The translations under genes were made by a program, and so were the position numbers. Shown piece after piece: positions 8,628 through 16,685 of a stretch of 64,000 bases of DNA (the first letter of the stretch is position 1; every line of letters begins with the position of its first letter). Source of the stretch: Sciscionella marina DSM 45152 (lineage in GTDB: Bacteria > Actinomycetota > Actinomycetes > Mycobacteriales > Pseudonocardiaceae); the NCBI RefSeq assembly GCF_000379465.1, contig NZ_KB905393.1, forward strand, positions 30,625-94,624, written 5' to 3'. The notes below the pieces were generated by a model. That model saw only the letters and a list, made by a program, of their open reading frames with translations, was not told where the DNA came from and did not search any database.

Positions 8628-10217
8628 GTGGTGACGCCAGCACGTGACGATGTTGTCACGCCGTATGTGTTGCGGCGCAACGCCGCGGAATATCCGGACG
8701 CCACCGCGGCCAAGTTCGAGGACGACACGGTGTGGACCTACGCCGAGCTGTTGAGCGTGGCCCGGCGCAGTGCGAGCACTCTGCACGACAACGGCGTTCG
8801 CCAGGGCGACCTCGTCGCGGTGCTCCTGCCCAACGGCCCCGATTTCCTCGCCGCCTGGCTGGGCACGATATTGCTCGGCGCGGCGATCGTGCCGGTGAAC
8901 CTGGCTTTCAAGGGCGTCATGCTGGATCATCTGGTGCGCACCACCCGGCCGGCGCTCATCGTCACCGACGAAGAGCGCTCCGGGGTATTGGCCGGTATCC
9001 CGACCGCCCGCATTGAAGCGCGGCTGCTGTCCACGGGCAGGGACGAAGAACCCGTGCCGGAGCGTGACATCGAGTTCTGGGACACCCACCACGTGATGCT
9101 CACCGGAGGGACCACCGGCCCGTCGAAAGCGGCCCGCTGCTCGCATCTGCATTTCCACAATCTCGGCCTGTACGGAACCGTGGACCGGGGTCTCGGCCCC
9201 GACGACGTCTTCCTGATCGACCTTCCGCTGTTCCACACCGCCGCGCTGGGCATGGTCGGCGGATGTCTGCTCACCAGAACGCCGATCGCCGTACGGGCGC
9301 GGCCCGAGCTGCGCGACTACTGGGCCACGATGAAGGAGACGGGGGCGACGATCGCCGTGATCCTCAGTTCGATGGTCGGGTTCCTGCTGTCCCACGAGCC
9401 GTCGGACGCCGATCGCGATCACCGGCTGCGCTTTCTCATCTCGATTCCCATTCCGGCCGATGCGCAGGAGTTCATGCGGCGGTTCGGGATTCCGGAGCTG
9501 ATCGGCGCCTACGGAGGAACCGAACTGTCCACCGCGATGTCCACACCGACCGGGGAACCGGTCAAACCCCAGGCATGCGGCCGTTTCCATTCCGGCTATC
9601 ACGCGCGGATCGTCGACGAGAACGATATCCCCGTCCCACAGGGCACCGCGGGTGAGCTCATCGTTCGTCACGATGTTCCCTGGGCGATCAGTACCGAATA
9701 TGTCGGCGACCCGGAAGGCACCGCCCGTGCCTGGCGCAATGGCTGGTTCCACACCGGAGACTTGTTCCGGCAGAACGAAAACGATGAATACTATTTCGTC
9801 GACCGGGCCAAAGACGCGGTGCGCCGCCGTGGTGAGAACGTCTCCTGTTTCGAGGTCGAGCGCGCGGTACTCGACTACCCCGGGATCATCGAGGCCGCCT
9901 GTGTAGCGGTTCCCTCGCCGGTGGGTGTCGACGATGAGATCAAGATCTGGATCGTCCGTGATCCGGATACCCGCCTCGACTTCGAGCAGGTGCTGCGGCG
10001 CCTTGTCGAGGTGCTGCCGCATTTCATGGTGCCCCGCTACTACGAGATCACCGAAGCGCTGCCGAAAAATCCCTCGATGAAGGTGCAGAAGTTCCTCCTG
10101 CGCGAACGCGGAAATTCAGGAGAGACCTGGGATGCCGAACTCGACGGGGGGATTCGGGTCACTTCGCGTGGACTGCACCTCGTCGGTACGGAGCCGGTTT
10201 CCAAAGGCGCGCAGTGA
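8628..10217 (+). CDS. AMP-forming acyl-CoA ligase
   Basis: 529 residues. The GTG at 8628 is chosen because GGAGG lies 8 bases upstream; the longer frame upstream lacks family features. Adenylation motifs: MLTGGTTGPSKAA (P-loop, about residue 156), IGAYGGTELS, WFHTGDLF and the hinge near VDRAKDAVRRRGENV. The catalytic lysine is in the C-terminal MKVQKFLL. It activates a carboxylic acid to its CoA thioester. Closest in style to CaiC/DitJ-like ligases for short or cyclic acids. Its stop overlaps the 73-residue ORF that leads to the P450. Confidence 0.85.
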   Translation: MVTPARDDVVTPYVLRRNAAEYPDATAAKFEDDTVWTYAELLSVARRSASTLHDNGVRQGDLVAVLLPNGPDFLAAWLGTILLGAAIVPVNLAFKGVMLDHLVRTTRPALIVTDEERSGVLAGIPTARIEARLLSTGRDEEPVPERDIEFWDTHHVMLTGGTTGPSKAARCSHLHFHNLGLYGTVDRGLGPDDVFLIDLPLFHTAALGMVGGCLLTRTPIAVRARPELRDYWATMKETGATIAVILSSMVGFLLSHEPSDADRDHRLRFLISIPIPADAQEFMRRFGIPELIGAYGGTELSTAMSTPTGEPVKPQACGRFHSGYHARIVDENDIPVPQGTAGELIVRHDVPWAISTEYVGDPEGTARAWRNGWFHTGDLFRQNENDEYYFVDRAKDAVRRRGENVSCFEVERAVLDYPGIIEAACVAVPSPVGVDDEIKIWIVRDPDTRLDFEQVLRRLVEVLPHFMVPRYYEITEALPKNPSMKVQKFLLRERGNSGETWDAELDGGIRVTSRGLHLVGTEPVSKGAQ

Positions 10218-10435
10218 ACACTGGTCCCGGTGATCTGGCTCGCATCCGATTTCGGCAGATGGAACCGATCTCCCGGCAGGTGCCGGGATCTGCCAGGCTC
10301 GGCGCATCGGCACAGGCCGCCGCCGTCGCGCCGACAGTCATCACCGGCGGTCCGGCTATCCCGCGGCTTCCGGTCGCCGAGACCACCGTGGGACGGCAGA
10401 GCGCGGCAAGCGCTGAGACATCGACAGAGCTCTGA
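10214..10435 (+). CDS. Small Ala/Pro/Thr-rich ORF linking ligase and P450 genes
   Basis: 73 residues with GTG overlapping the ligase stop (GTGA) and its own stop overlapping an in-frame ATG of the P450 reading frame (TGATG). The double overlap is the main evidence that it is translated. The product has no cysteine, no predicted membrane helix and no family I recognise; its middle is rich in Ala, Pro and Thr. A ferredoxin would be expected in this position beside a P450, but the sequence cannot be one. It may be a small accessory protein or simply a translated linker. Confidence 0.4.
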   Translation: MNTGPGDLARIRFRQMEPISRQVPGSARLGASAQAAAVAPTVITGGPAIPRLPVAETTVGRQSAASAETSTEL

Positions 10436-10446
10436 TGGGAGAACGT

Positions 10447-11646
10447 ATGCAGGCCGAGCAGAATCCCGGCGAGACAGTCGACATCGACTTCGATCACACC
10501 GACCAGGAGTTCATGCAGCAGCCCTACGAGCTGTTCCAGACCATGGTGGAGAAATGTCCTGTCGCCAGGTCGAGCAGATTCGACGGATTCTGGGTGCTGA
10601 GCAGGTACGAGGATGTCGTCGCCGCCGCGCGAGACCCGCGGACATTCTCCAGCGCAGGGGGCGTGACGATCCCGAACTTCGGCTCACCGGTCCCGATGGT
10701 TCCGATCGAGGCCGATCCACCACTGCACTCGGTGTTCCGCAAGATACTGCAGCGCGAGTTCACCCGCCCGCGGATGGCGGCCTTCGAGGAGGCCATCGCC
10801 AACCTCGCCGACGAGCTGATCGACGGGTTCGTCGCGGAGGGCACCGCTGATCTGGCCACCGAGCTGTGTTCCCCGCTGCCTTCGATCGTCATCGCCCAGC
10901 TGCTCGGTTTCCCGCGTGAAGGCTGGGGAATGTTCCGCGAGTACAGCGAGCGCATGCTGGAGACCGCCAAGTCCGGCGATCTGGAATCGAACATCGAGGC
11001 GGCTCTGGAATTCTGCACCTACCTTGCCGAAGCGCTCGACGATCGCCGTCGCAGCCCCCAGGACGACATGCTGACCCGAGTGACGCAGGCCGAGATCGAC
11101 GGTCGTCCGATCACCGAGGACGAGGCACTCGGGCTGACCTTGCTCACCGTCGTTGCCGGACATGAGACCACCGTCGGCGGCATCAGCTCGCTGTTGCTCT
11201 ATGTCGCCCGGGATTCCGGGCTACAGCAACGCTTGCGCGCCGATCCCGCGCTGATCCCGAAGGCGGTTGAGGAAGCACTGCGTATGGAGGCGCCGATCCA
11301 GGGCATCGCCAGGACGCTTACCGAGGACGTCTGTATGCGCGGCAGGGAGATGAAGGAGGGGGACAAGGTCTGGCTGTTGTTCGCGGCGGGCAACCGGGAT
11401 CCCCGGCAGTTCGACACCCCCGAGGTCTTCGATGTGGACAGGACGGGGAACCGTCATCTCGGTTTCGGCGATGGGATCCACCGGTGTGTCGGTGCTCCGC
11501 TCGCGCAGCTGGAGATGCGGGTGGTGCTGGAGAAGATTCTCGGACGGTTGCCCGACTACTGCGTCGCCGACGAGTCGGCGGTGCAGTTCAACGGTGGGCA
11601 GAACCGCATGGTGGCCAGTCTTCCGGTGACCTGGAAGACCACGTGA
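10447..11646 (+). CDS. Cytochrome P450 monooxygenase
   Basis: About 399 residues. The ATG at 10447 is preferred over 10435 because GGGAG precedes it at good spacing. Class I bacterial P450: I-helix AGHETT (about residue 237), EEALR for the ExxR salt bridge, and heme loop FGDGIHRCVG with the cysteine ligand near residue 347. It hydroxylates an unactivated C-H bond using electrons from ferredoxin. Neighbours (acyl-CoA ligase upstream, SCP2 protein, alcohol and aldehyde dehydrogenases downstream) fit stepwise oxidation of a methyl or alkyl group to a carboxylate. Confidence 0.9.
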   Translation: MQAEQNPGETVDIDFDHTDQEFMQQPYELFQTMVEKCPVARSSRFDGFWVLSRYEDVVAAARDPRTFSSAGGVTIPNFGSPVPMVPIEADPPLHSVFRKILQREFTRPRMAAFEEAIANLADELIDGFVAEGTADLATELCSPLPSIVIAQLLGFPREGWGMFREYSERMLETAKSGDLESNIEAALEFCTYLAEALDDRRRSPQDDMLTRVTQAEIDGRPITEDEALGLTLLTVVAGHETTVGGISSLLLYVARDSGLQQRLRADPALIPKAVEEALRMEAPIQGIARTLTEDVCMRGREMKEGDKVWLLFAAGNRDPRQFDTPEVFDVDRTGNRHLGFGDGIHRCVGAPLAQLEMRVVLEKILGRLPDYCVADESAVQFNGGQNRMVASLPVTWKTT

Positions 11647-11674
11647 GTTTCAGTTATCGAGAGAGGAGAAGCCG

Positions 11675-12094
11675 GTGCCTATTTTCGCGGACACCGACGA
11701 GGTGAACACCTACATCGGGAAGATGTTCGAGAGTGTGGTGGACAAGCCGGAGTTCGTCACGGCGACGGAGGGCTCCGGTCTGGTGGTCCGGCTCAACTAC
11801 ACCGACCCGGACACGGTGATGCTGGTGGATTTCCCCGGCCAGCAGGTCAGCTACGGCGAGGAGGCCGCTTCGGCCACGAACGCCACGGTGGACCTCTACA
11901 TGAAATCCGATGACGCGCATTCCTTCTGGCTGGGGAAGCTCAATTTCCCGGTCGCGATGGCCAGGAAGAAGGTCACGATGGAGGGATCCACAGCCAAGGC
12001 ACTGAAACTGCTGCCGTTGACCAAGCCGCTGTTCGCTGCCTACGAAGGCCTGCTGCGCGAAAGCGGCCGGAACGACCTGATCGAGAAGGGCTGA
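11675..12094 (+). CDS. SCP2 sterol-carrier-like domain protein
   Basis: 139 residues, GTG start with GAGAGGAG upstream. Matches the stand-alone SCP2 fold: the VVRLNYTDPDTVMLVDF and SATNATVDLYMKSDDAHSFW strands, then the LNFPVAMARKKVTMEG and LKLLPLTKPLF helix at the end. Such proteins bind hydrophobic ligands in a tunnel. Between a P450 and an alcohol dehydrogenase, it probably presents a water-insoluble substrate or an acyl intermediate. The ligand is not deducible. Confidence 0.75.
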   Translation: MPIFADTDEVNTYIGKMFESVVDKPEFVTATEGSGLVVRLNYTDPDTVMLVDFPGQQVSYGEEAASATNATVDLYMKSDDAHSFWLGKLNFPVAMARKKVTMEGSTAKALKLLPLTKPLFAAYEGLLRESGRNDLIEKG

Positions 12095-12099
12095 CTGCG

Positions 12100-13200
12100 G
12101 TGCGGGCGGCTGTGCTACGGGATGTGGGCGAGGTGGCGATCGAGGAGATCGACCGCCCTGTGCCGAAGATGGGCGAGGTCCTTGTCAAGCTGGCGGTCAC
12201 CGGGGTGTGCCATACGGACAAGACGATGGCTGGGGGCGGTATCCCGGCCGCGTTGCCCCTGGTACTCGGGCACGAGGGTGCCGGAGTGGTCGCCGAGGTC
12301 GGCCCCGGTGTGGACTCGGTCCAGGTCGGAGACCACGTGGTGCTCAGTATCGTGGTCTCCTGCGGAACCTGTTATCAGTGTCAGCTCGGCAATCTGTCGA
12401 TCTGTGAGGTCGGCTCGGCGATGTCGCCGGGCGGGCTGATGCTGGACGGAACCACCCGGCTCACCAAAGGGGACGAGGACCTGTACTCCCTGCTCGGTCA
12501 ATCCTCGCTCGCCGAGTACGCGGTCGTCTCCGCGCGGTCGGCGGTACCGGTCCGCAAGGACGTCCCGCTCGCTGCCGCCTCACTGCTGGCCTGCGGCGCG
12601 GGAACCGGGTACGGAGCGGCGACACGCAGGGCGCAGGTCGCGATCGGGTCCAGCGTGGTGGTCGTCGGCTGCGGCGGTGTCGGGCTGGCGGCGATCATGG
12701 GCGCCAGAGTCCGAGGTGCCACCACCATCATCGCCGTGGACCCCAACCCGGTCTCCAGGGAACTCGCGGAGAAGGCCGGGGCCACGCACGCATTCGATCC
12801 AGGCAAGGATCGGGTACTCCGCGAGGTCAACGCGATCACTGGCAGGGGCGCGGACTTCGGTTTCGACGCGGTCGGCGCGCAGGGGACCGTGGAACTGGCG
12901 TTCCAGTGTGTACGCCCCGGCGGCGATGTGGTGGCGATCGGGATCGACGACGCCACCAACGAAGTCGAGCTCGATCTCTACAGCCTGCTGATGCAGAAGC
13001 GGGTGACGGGTACCTTCGCCGGCTCGCTGATCCCACAGATCGACATTCCGGCCGCACTGGACCTCTATGCCGACGGCAAGCTTCCGCTCGATGTGCTGAT
13101 CTCCGAGACCTACCCGCTCGACGAGGTACCTCGGCTGCTGAGTCCTGATCACCCGCTTCCTCCCGGTCGCGCGGTGATCTCGTTCGAAGGAGACCTCTGA
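12100..13200 (+). CDS. Zinc-dependent alcohol dehydrogenase (class III-like)
   Basis: 366 residues. Catalytic zinc site CHTDKT and GHEGAG; structural zinc site CGTCYQCQLGNLSIC with four cysteines; NAD site GCGGVGLAAI in the Rossmann fold. Similar in length and order to mycobacterial class III and NDMA-dependent alcohol dehydrogenases. It starts five bases after the SCP2 gene and its stop overlaps the aldehyde dehydrogenase start, so P450, SCP2, ADH and ALDH form one operon. It should oxidise the alcohol made by the P450 to an aldehyde. Confidence 0.88.
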   Translation: MRAAVLRDVGEVAIEEIDRPVPKMGEVLVKLAVTGVCHTDKTMAGGGIPAALPLVLGHEGAGVVAEVGPGVDSVQVGDHVVLSIVVSCGTCYQCQLGNLSICEVGSAMSPGGLMLDGTTRLTKGDEDLYSLLGQSSLAEYAVVSARSAVPVRKDVPLAAASLLACGAGTGYGAATRRAQVAIGSSVVVVGCGGVGLAAIMGARVRGATTIIAVDPNPVSRELAEKAGATHAFDPGKDRVLREVNAITGRGADFGFDAVGAQGTVELAFQCVRPGGDVVAIGIDDATNEVELDLYSLLMQKRVTGTFAGSLIPQIDIPAALDLYADGKLPLDVLISETYPLDEVPRLLSPDHPLPPGRAVISFEGDL

Positions 13201-14642
13201 TGGACCAGATCTACGGCCGGTGCCTCATCGATGGCGAGCTGGTGGACGCTCCCCGGCGGGGCGAGGTGCACAATCCCGCGGACACCAGCGAAGTGGTCGG
13301 TACGTATCCGTTGCTGGCAAAGGAAGAAGTGGACCGCGCAGTGGCCTCGGCTCGCCATGCCCAGTGGGAATGGGCGCAGACGCCGGCCGCGGAGCGGGCA
13401 AAGCTGGTGCTCGACAGCGCGCACAAGGTGGCCGCGCTGGACGGGATAGACGAGATCCTCATCCGCGAGCAGGGCAAGGTCGGCTGGGAGGCCACCTTCG
13501 AACTCGGATACTACGAGGCGCTCGCGGACGCGTACGCGGGCATGGCCGGTGGGCTCGACGAGGGTGAATCGCTGTTGTCCGACGCGCTCGGGGATACAGT
13601 GTGCTACCGGCGCCCGGTCGGCGTCGTCGCCGCGGTGACCCCGTGGAACTACCCGCTCGGCCTGATGGCGATGAAGCTGGTTCCCGCGCTGATCGCCGGG
13701 TGCGCGGTGGTGGTGAAACCATCCCCGGTGACGCCGTTGTCCACATTGGAGTCGCTTGCCGCGCTTGTCGGTCACTTCCCGCGCGGTGTCGTCTCGGTGG
13801 TCACCGGTACCGACGAGGAGGTTTCCCGCCCACTGCTCGCTCACCCCGACGTCCGCAAGATCACGCTGACCGGGTCCACTCCGACCGGCCGGATCGCGGT
13901 CGCGGCCTCGGCACCCTCGCTGAAGAACGTCACCCTGGAACTCGGCGGCAACGACGCCGCGCTCGTTCTCGACGATATGCCGATCGACGACGATCTCTGC
14001 GGTGCGTTGGCCACCGGCGCCTTCACCACCACCGGGCAGGTGTGCGTGGCGATCAAGCGCGTCTATATCCGCAGCGACCGGGTCGACGAGCTGGCGGAGG
14101 GACTGACGGCCGCACTGGCCGATTCCGTTGTGGGCAATGGTCTCGACCCTGCTTCCACCCTCGGGCCGCTCACCACGAGCAGGCAGCACCGGATCGTCAC
14201 CGACCTGGTCGCCGACGCGGAGACGGCCGGAGCGCGGGTGCGGTACTGCGGCGATCGTGGCCCCGATACCCAGCGCGGCTATTTCCTGCGCCCGGCGATC
14301 GTCACCGGTGCTCCGGAGAACCACGATCTGGTCCAGCAGGAACAGTTCGGTCCAGCGCTGCCGGTGCAGCCATACGAGGATGTCGACCAGGCGATCGCGC
14401 TGATCAACGCGTCGGAGTACGGGCTGACCTCTTCGGTCTGGTCCACGGACCGCGAGCATGCCGCGCGGATCGCTCAGCGGATCGAGGCGGGCACGGTGCA
14501 CGTGAACACACATGGCCTGTTCGCGATGGATCCGAGGGCCTGCTTCGGCGGAGTCAAGCAGAGCGGCCTCGGCCGGGAGATGGGAATCGAAGGACTGCAC
14601 GCCTTCACCGAGGCACGCGTGGTCAACACCAGGGCCGTCTGA
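13200..14642 (+). CDS. NAD(P)-dependent aldehyde dehydrogenase
   Basis: 480 residues. PWNYPLGLMAM, the cofactor motif LTGSTPTGR, the glutamate in LELGGND and the catalytic cysteine in TTGQVCVAIKR are all present, and the C-terminal FGGVKQSGLGREMG is typical. The ATG shares one base with the alcohol dehydrogenase stop. Expected to complete alcohol to aldehyde to carboxylate oxidation. The gene ends 28 bases before the convergent GntR gene, with a long hairpin between the two. Confidence 0.9.
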   Translation: MDQIYGRCLIDGELVDAPRRGEVHNPADTSEVVGTYPLLAKEEVDRAVASARHAQWEWAQTPAAERAKLVLDSAHKVAALDGIDEILIREQGKVGWEATFELGYYEALADAYAGMAGGLDEGESLLSDALGDTVCYRRPVGVVAAVTPWNYPLGLMAMKLVPALIAGCAVVVKPSPVTPLSTLESLAALVGHFPRGVVSVVTGTDEEVSRPLLAHPDVRKITLTGSTPTGRIAVAASAPSLKNVTLELGGNDAALVLDDMPIDDDLCGALATGAFTTTGQVCVAIKRVYIRSDRVDELAEGLTAALADSVVGNGLDPASTLGPLTTSRQHRIVTDLVADAETAGARVRYCGDRGPDTQRGYFLRPAIVTGAPENHDLVQQEQFGPALPVQPYEDVDQAIALINASEYGLTSSVWSTDREHAARIAQRIEAGTVHVNTHGLFAMDPRACFGGVKQSGLGREMGIEGLHAFTEARVVNTRAV

Positions 14643-14659
14643 GCGTCGCCGTGTACCGG

Positions 14660-14700
14660 CCCTGGGCGCTCACTTGACGATATGCGGTGAGCGCCCAGGG
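14660..14700. terminator. Bidirectional hairpin between convergent genes
   Basis: A perfect 14-bp inverted repeat, CCCTGGGCGCTCAC at 14660-14673 and GTGAGCGCCCAGGG at 14687-14700, with a 13-base loop. It lies just after the aldehyde dehydrogenase stop and overlaps the last codons and stop of the GntR gene on the other strand. No U-tract is evident on either side, as is common for actinobacterial terminators. It probably stops transcription from both sides. Confidence 0.75.
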
Positions 14701-15389
14701 TCGGCTGCGCGGACCATGTCCTGATCGTGCAAGGACATTACTTTCGTAAGCCGCTCGCGGTCGCGGTCGCGGATCGCGTTCACCAGGTTGGCGTGTACCT
14801 CGATGCTTTGCCGGTGCGGGCGTTTCCATCCGTGCGTCGCCTCCACCCTTACCAGGGTGGAACTGATGATCACGACGATCGACTCGTACAGGCTGACGAG
14901 CATGTCGATTCGCGATGCCCTGCCGATCGCCAGGTGCAGGCGCATGTTCGCGTTCAGGAACGCCTTGGGATCCGTGGCCTTGCGCATCTCCTCCAACGCC
15001 CATTCCAGGTCGGCGATATCGTCCGGGGTCGCCCTTAACAGCGCCACTTCGGAGAACAGATTCTCCAGGTACATCCGGGTCTCGAACAGCTTGATCGGAT
15101 CGGTGCTCAGCCCCTGGAACCACAGATCCAGCGCACCGAGGCGGATCTGCGGGGGCTGGCTGGCCACGAAGATGCCGCCTTTCGGCCCCGGCCGCACGGT
15201 GACCATGCCACGGTCGCGCAGCAACTGGAGTGCTTCGTTCATCACTGAAGGGCTGACTCCGTGCTCTTCGATCAGATCGGTACGTCGACCCAGGAAGGTG
15301 CCGACAGCGGCCCGGGATCGATAGATTCCGTCCTCGACTTCGGCGGCGACTTTCTCCGCACGAGAGCGCACGGTCTTCTCGGCCGTCAT
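14670..15389 (-). CDS. GntR-family regulator of the FadR/FCD type
   Basis: 239 residues. The N-terminal winged helix contains GVSPSVMNEALQLLRDRGMV (about residues 40-62), and the all-helical FCD ligand domain follows, with LFETRMYLENLFSEVA and the metal-binding histidine context NANMRLHLAIGRAS. FCD regulators often sense carboxylates or acyl-CoA compounds. It is divergent from the ring-cleavage operon beginning at 15597; the intergenic region holds inverted repeats and the shared 15-mer, so autoregulation and operon control are likely. Confidence 0.85.
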   Translation of the reverse strand: MTAEKTVRSRAEKVAAEVEDGIYRSRAAVGTFLGRRTDLIEEHGVSPSVMNEALQLLRDRGMVTVRPGPKGGIFVASQPPQIRLGALDLWFQGLSTDPIKLFETRMYLENLFSEVALLRATPDDIADLEWALEEMRKATDPKAFLNANMRLHLAIGRASRIDMLVSLYESIVVIISSTLVRVEATHGWKRPHRQSIEVHANLVNAIRDRDRERLTKVMSLHDQDMVRAADPGRSPHIVK

Positions 15390-15431
15390 GACGATGCGAT
15401 CCTCATTGGGCCATCGTACGGCATTGAGTCG

Positions 15432-15547
15432 AATTGTTCCGACTTGATCGGTGACGAGACAAGACGGCTTTATCCGCCGCCGTAAGGTTGTGTGCCGGAC
15501 GGCGTTGCATCAGATGGCACGGTCCATTGCAACCTTCATGAACAATT
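15432..15547. promoter_or_regulatory. Divergent regulatory region with repeated candidate operators
   Basis: Three elements lie between the GntR gene and the amidohydrolase operon. AATTGTTC at 15432-15439 reappears inverted as GAACAATT at 15540-15547. GTTGCA (15504-15509) and TGCAAC (15528-15533) form an inverted repeat spaced by 18 bases. The 15-mer CCTTCATGAACAATT (15533-15547) is identical to that at 8392-8406. No convincing -35/-10 pair can be fixed by eye. Confidence 0.5.
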
Positions 15548-15596
15548 GGCTAGCTTTCCAGTGTTGGCAAAACCCTTGCAGGGGAAGGAAAGCACC

Positions 15597-16685
15597 TTGC
15601 CGAATCCAGCGGGTCTCGAGCGTGGGGGGTTGATCGACGTGCACACCCATGCGCTCGACCCGGAGCTTCCCGACCTCAATGGCCGTTACCCAGGCCGGTG
15701 GCCGAGGGTACGGCCGCTGGCCGAGGGGCGGGCGGCGGTTTTGATGGGCGAGCGGCCGTATCGCAACGTCGATCAACGCTGCTGGTCGGTAGCTCATCGG
15801 CTGCGCGATATGGACGCCGACGGGGTCGGTGTCCAGGTGCTCTCGCCGATGCCGGGAACACTGCTGCACGGTGCGGATCCGGAGGGCGCCGCCACGCTGT
15901 CCCGGGCGCAGAACGATTTCCTCGCGGGGCTGGTTTCCCATGCTCCTGACCGATTGCGCGCCCTCGGCGCGGTTCCGCTGCAGGACGTGGCGGCCGCGGC
16001 GGCCGAGCTGCGCCGCTGCGTCGGCGAGCTGGGGATGCTCGGCGTCGAGGTGGGCACCAGGGTCGGTGGACGCCTGCTCTCCGATCCGGTGCTCGATCCG
16101 TTCTTCTCTGTGGCCGCTGAACTGCAGGCGCTGGTCTTCGTGCACCCGGTCGACGGGGACGTCGAACCCGCGCTGGCGGCCATCGGGCTCGGATTCGGGG
16201 CGGGAATGCCCACCGAGACCGGGATCGCGGGTGCCGCGCTGCTGAGCCGGGAGGTCGACGAGCGCCGTCGGCCGGTGCGGTTGTGTCTCGCGCACGGCGG
16301 CGGTTCCCTGCCCGCGTTACTGCCCCGTCTGGACGCGGGGGAGCGGTTGCGCGATCGCGGCACGACGCGAGTGGCCGGCGATAGGGCCGGGGAGATTTTC
16401 TGCGACTCATTGACCTACGACACTCAGGCACTGGCCACAGTAGTGGACAAGTTCGGCCCCGATCACGTGCTGCTCGGCAGTGATTATCCGTTCCCCGCAC
16501 GAGAACGGCCGGCCGGGCGCGCGGTGGACGCCGCCGCGGGTGGGCTGCCGGACCAGGTCCGCGCGGCCATCGGGCGGGACAACGCATGCACGCTCTTCCC
16601 CGAACTGCGCACCGCGGGCCCACCACCCGCCCTCGCACCGACCGAGAAAGGACCATCATGGCAGAGCTCCTCGGCCTCGGCCTGA
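15597..16685 (+). CDS. ACMSD-type amidohydrolase, probable decarboxylase
   Basis: 362 residues. A TTG start is inferred from GGAAGGAAA upstream and from the position of the first motif, GLIDVHTHALD. It belongs to the amidohydrolase-2 (ACMSD/gamma-resorcylate decarboxylase) group: metal ligands in DVHTH, FVHP, LAHGGG and the late aspartate in LLGSDYPFP. Family members decarboxylate aromatic acids or carboxylated muconate semialdehydes. Overlapping the extradiol dioxygenase gene by 28 bases, it would most simply remove a carboxyl group from the meta-cleavage product. Confidence 0.78.
   Translation: MPNPAGLERGGLIDVHTHALDPELPDLNGRYPGRWPRVRPLAEGRAAVLMGERPYRNVDQRCWSVAHRLRDMDADGVGVQVLSPMPGTLLHGADPEGAATLSRAQNDFLAGLVSHAPDRLRALGAVPLQDVAAAAAELRRCVGELGMLGVEVGTRVGGRLLSDPVLDPFFSVAAELQALVFVHPVDGDVEPALAAIGLGFGAGMPTETGIAGAALLSREVDERRRPVRLCLAHGGGSLPALLPRLDAGERLRDRGTTRVAGDRAGEIFCDSLTYDTQALATVVDKFGPDHVLLGSDYPFPARERPAGRAVDAAAGGLPDQVRAAIGRDNACTLFPELRTAGPPPALAPTEKGPSWQSSSASA

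Noticed and set aside
10214..10435. Ferredoxin for the downstream P450
   Set aside because: The position is right, but the product has no cysteine, so it cannot hold an iron-sulfur cluster.
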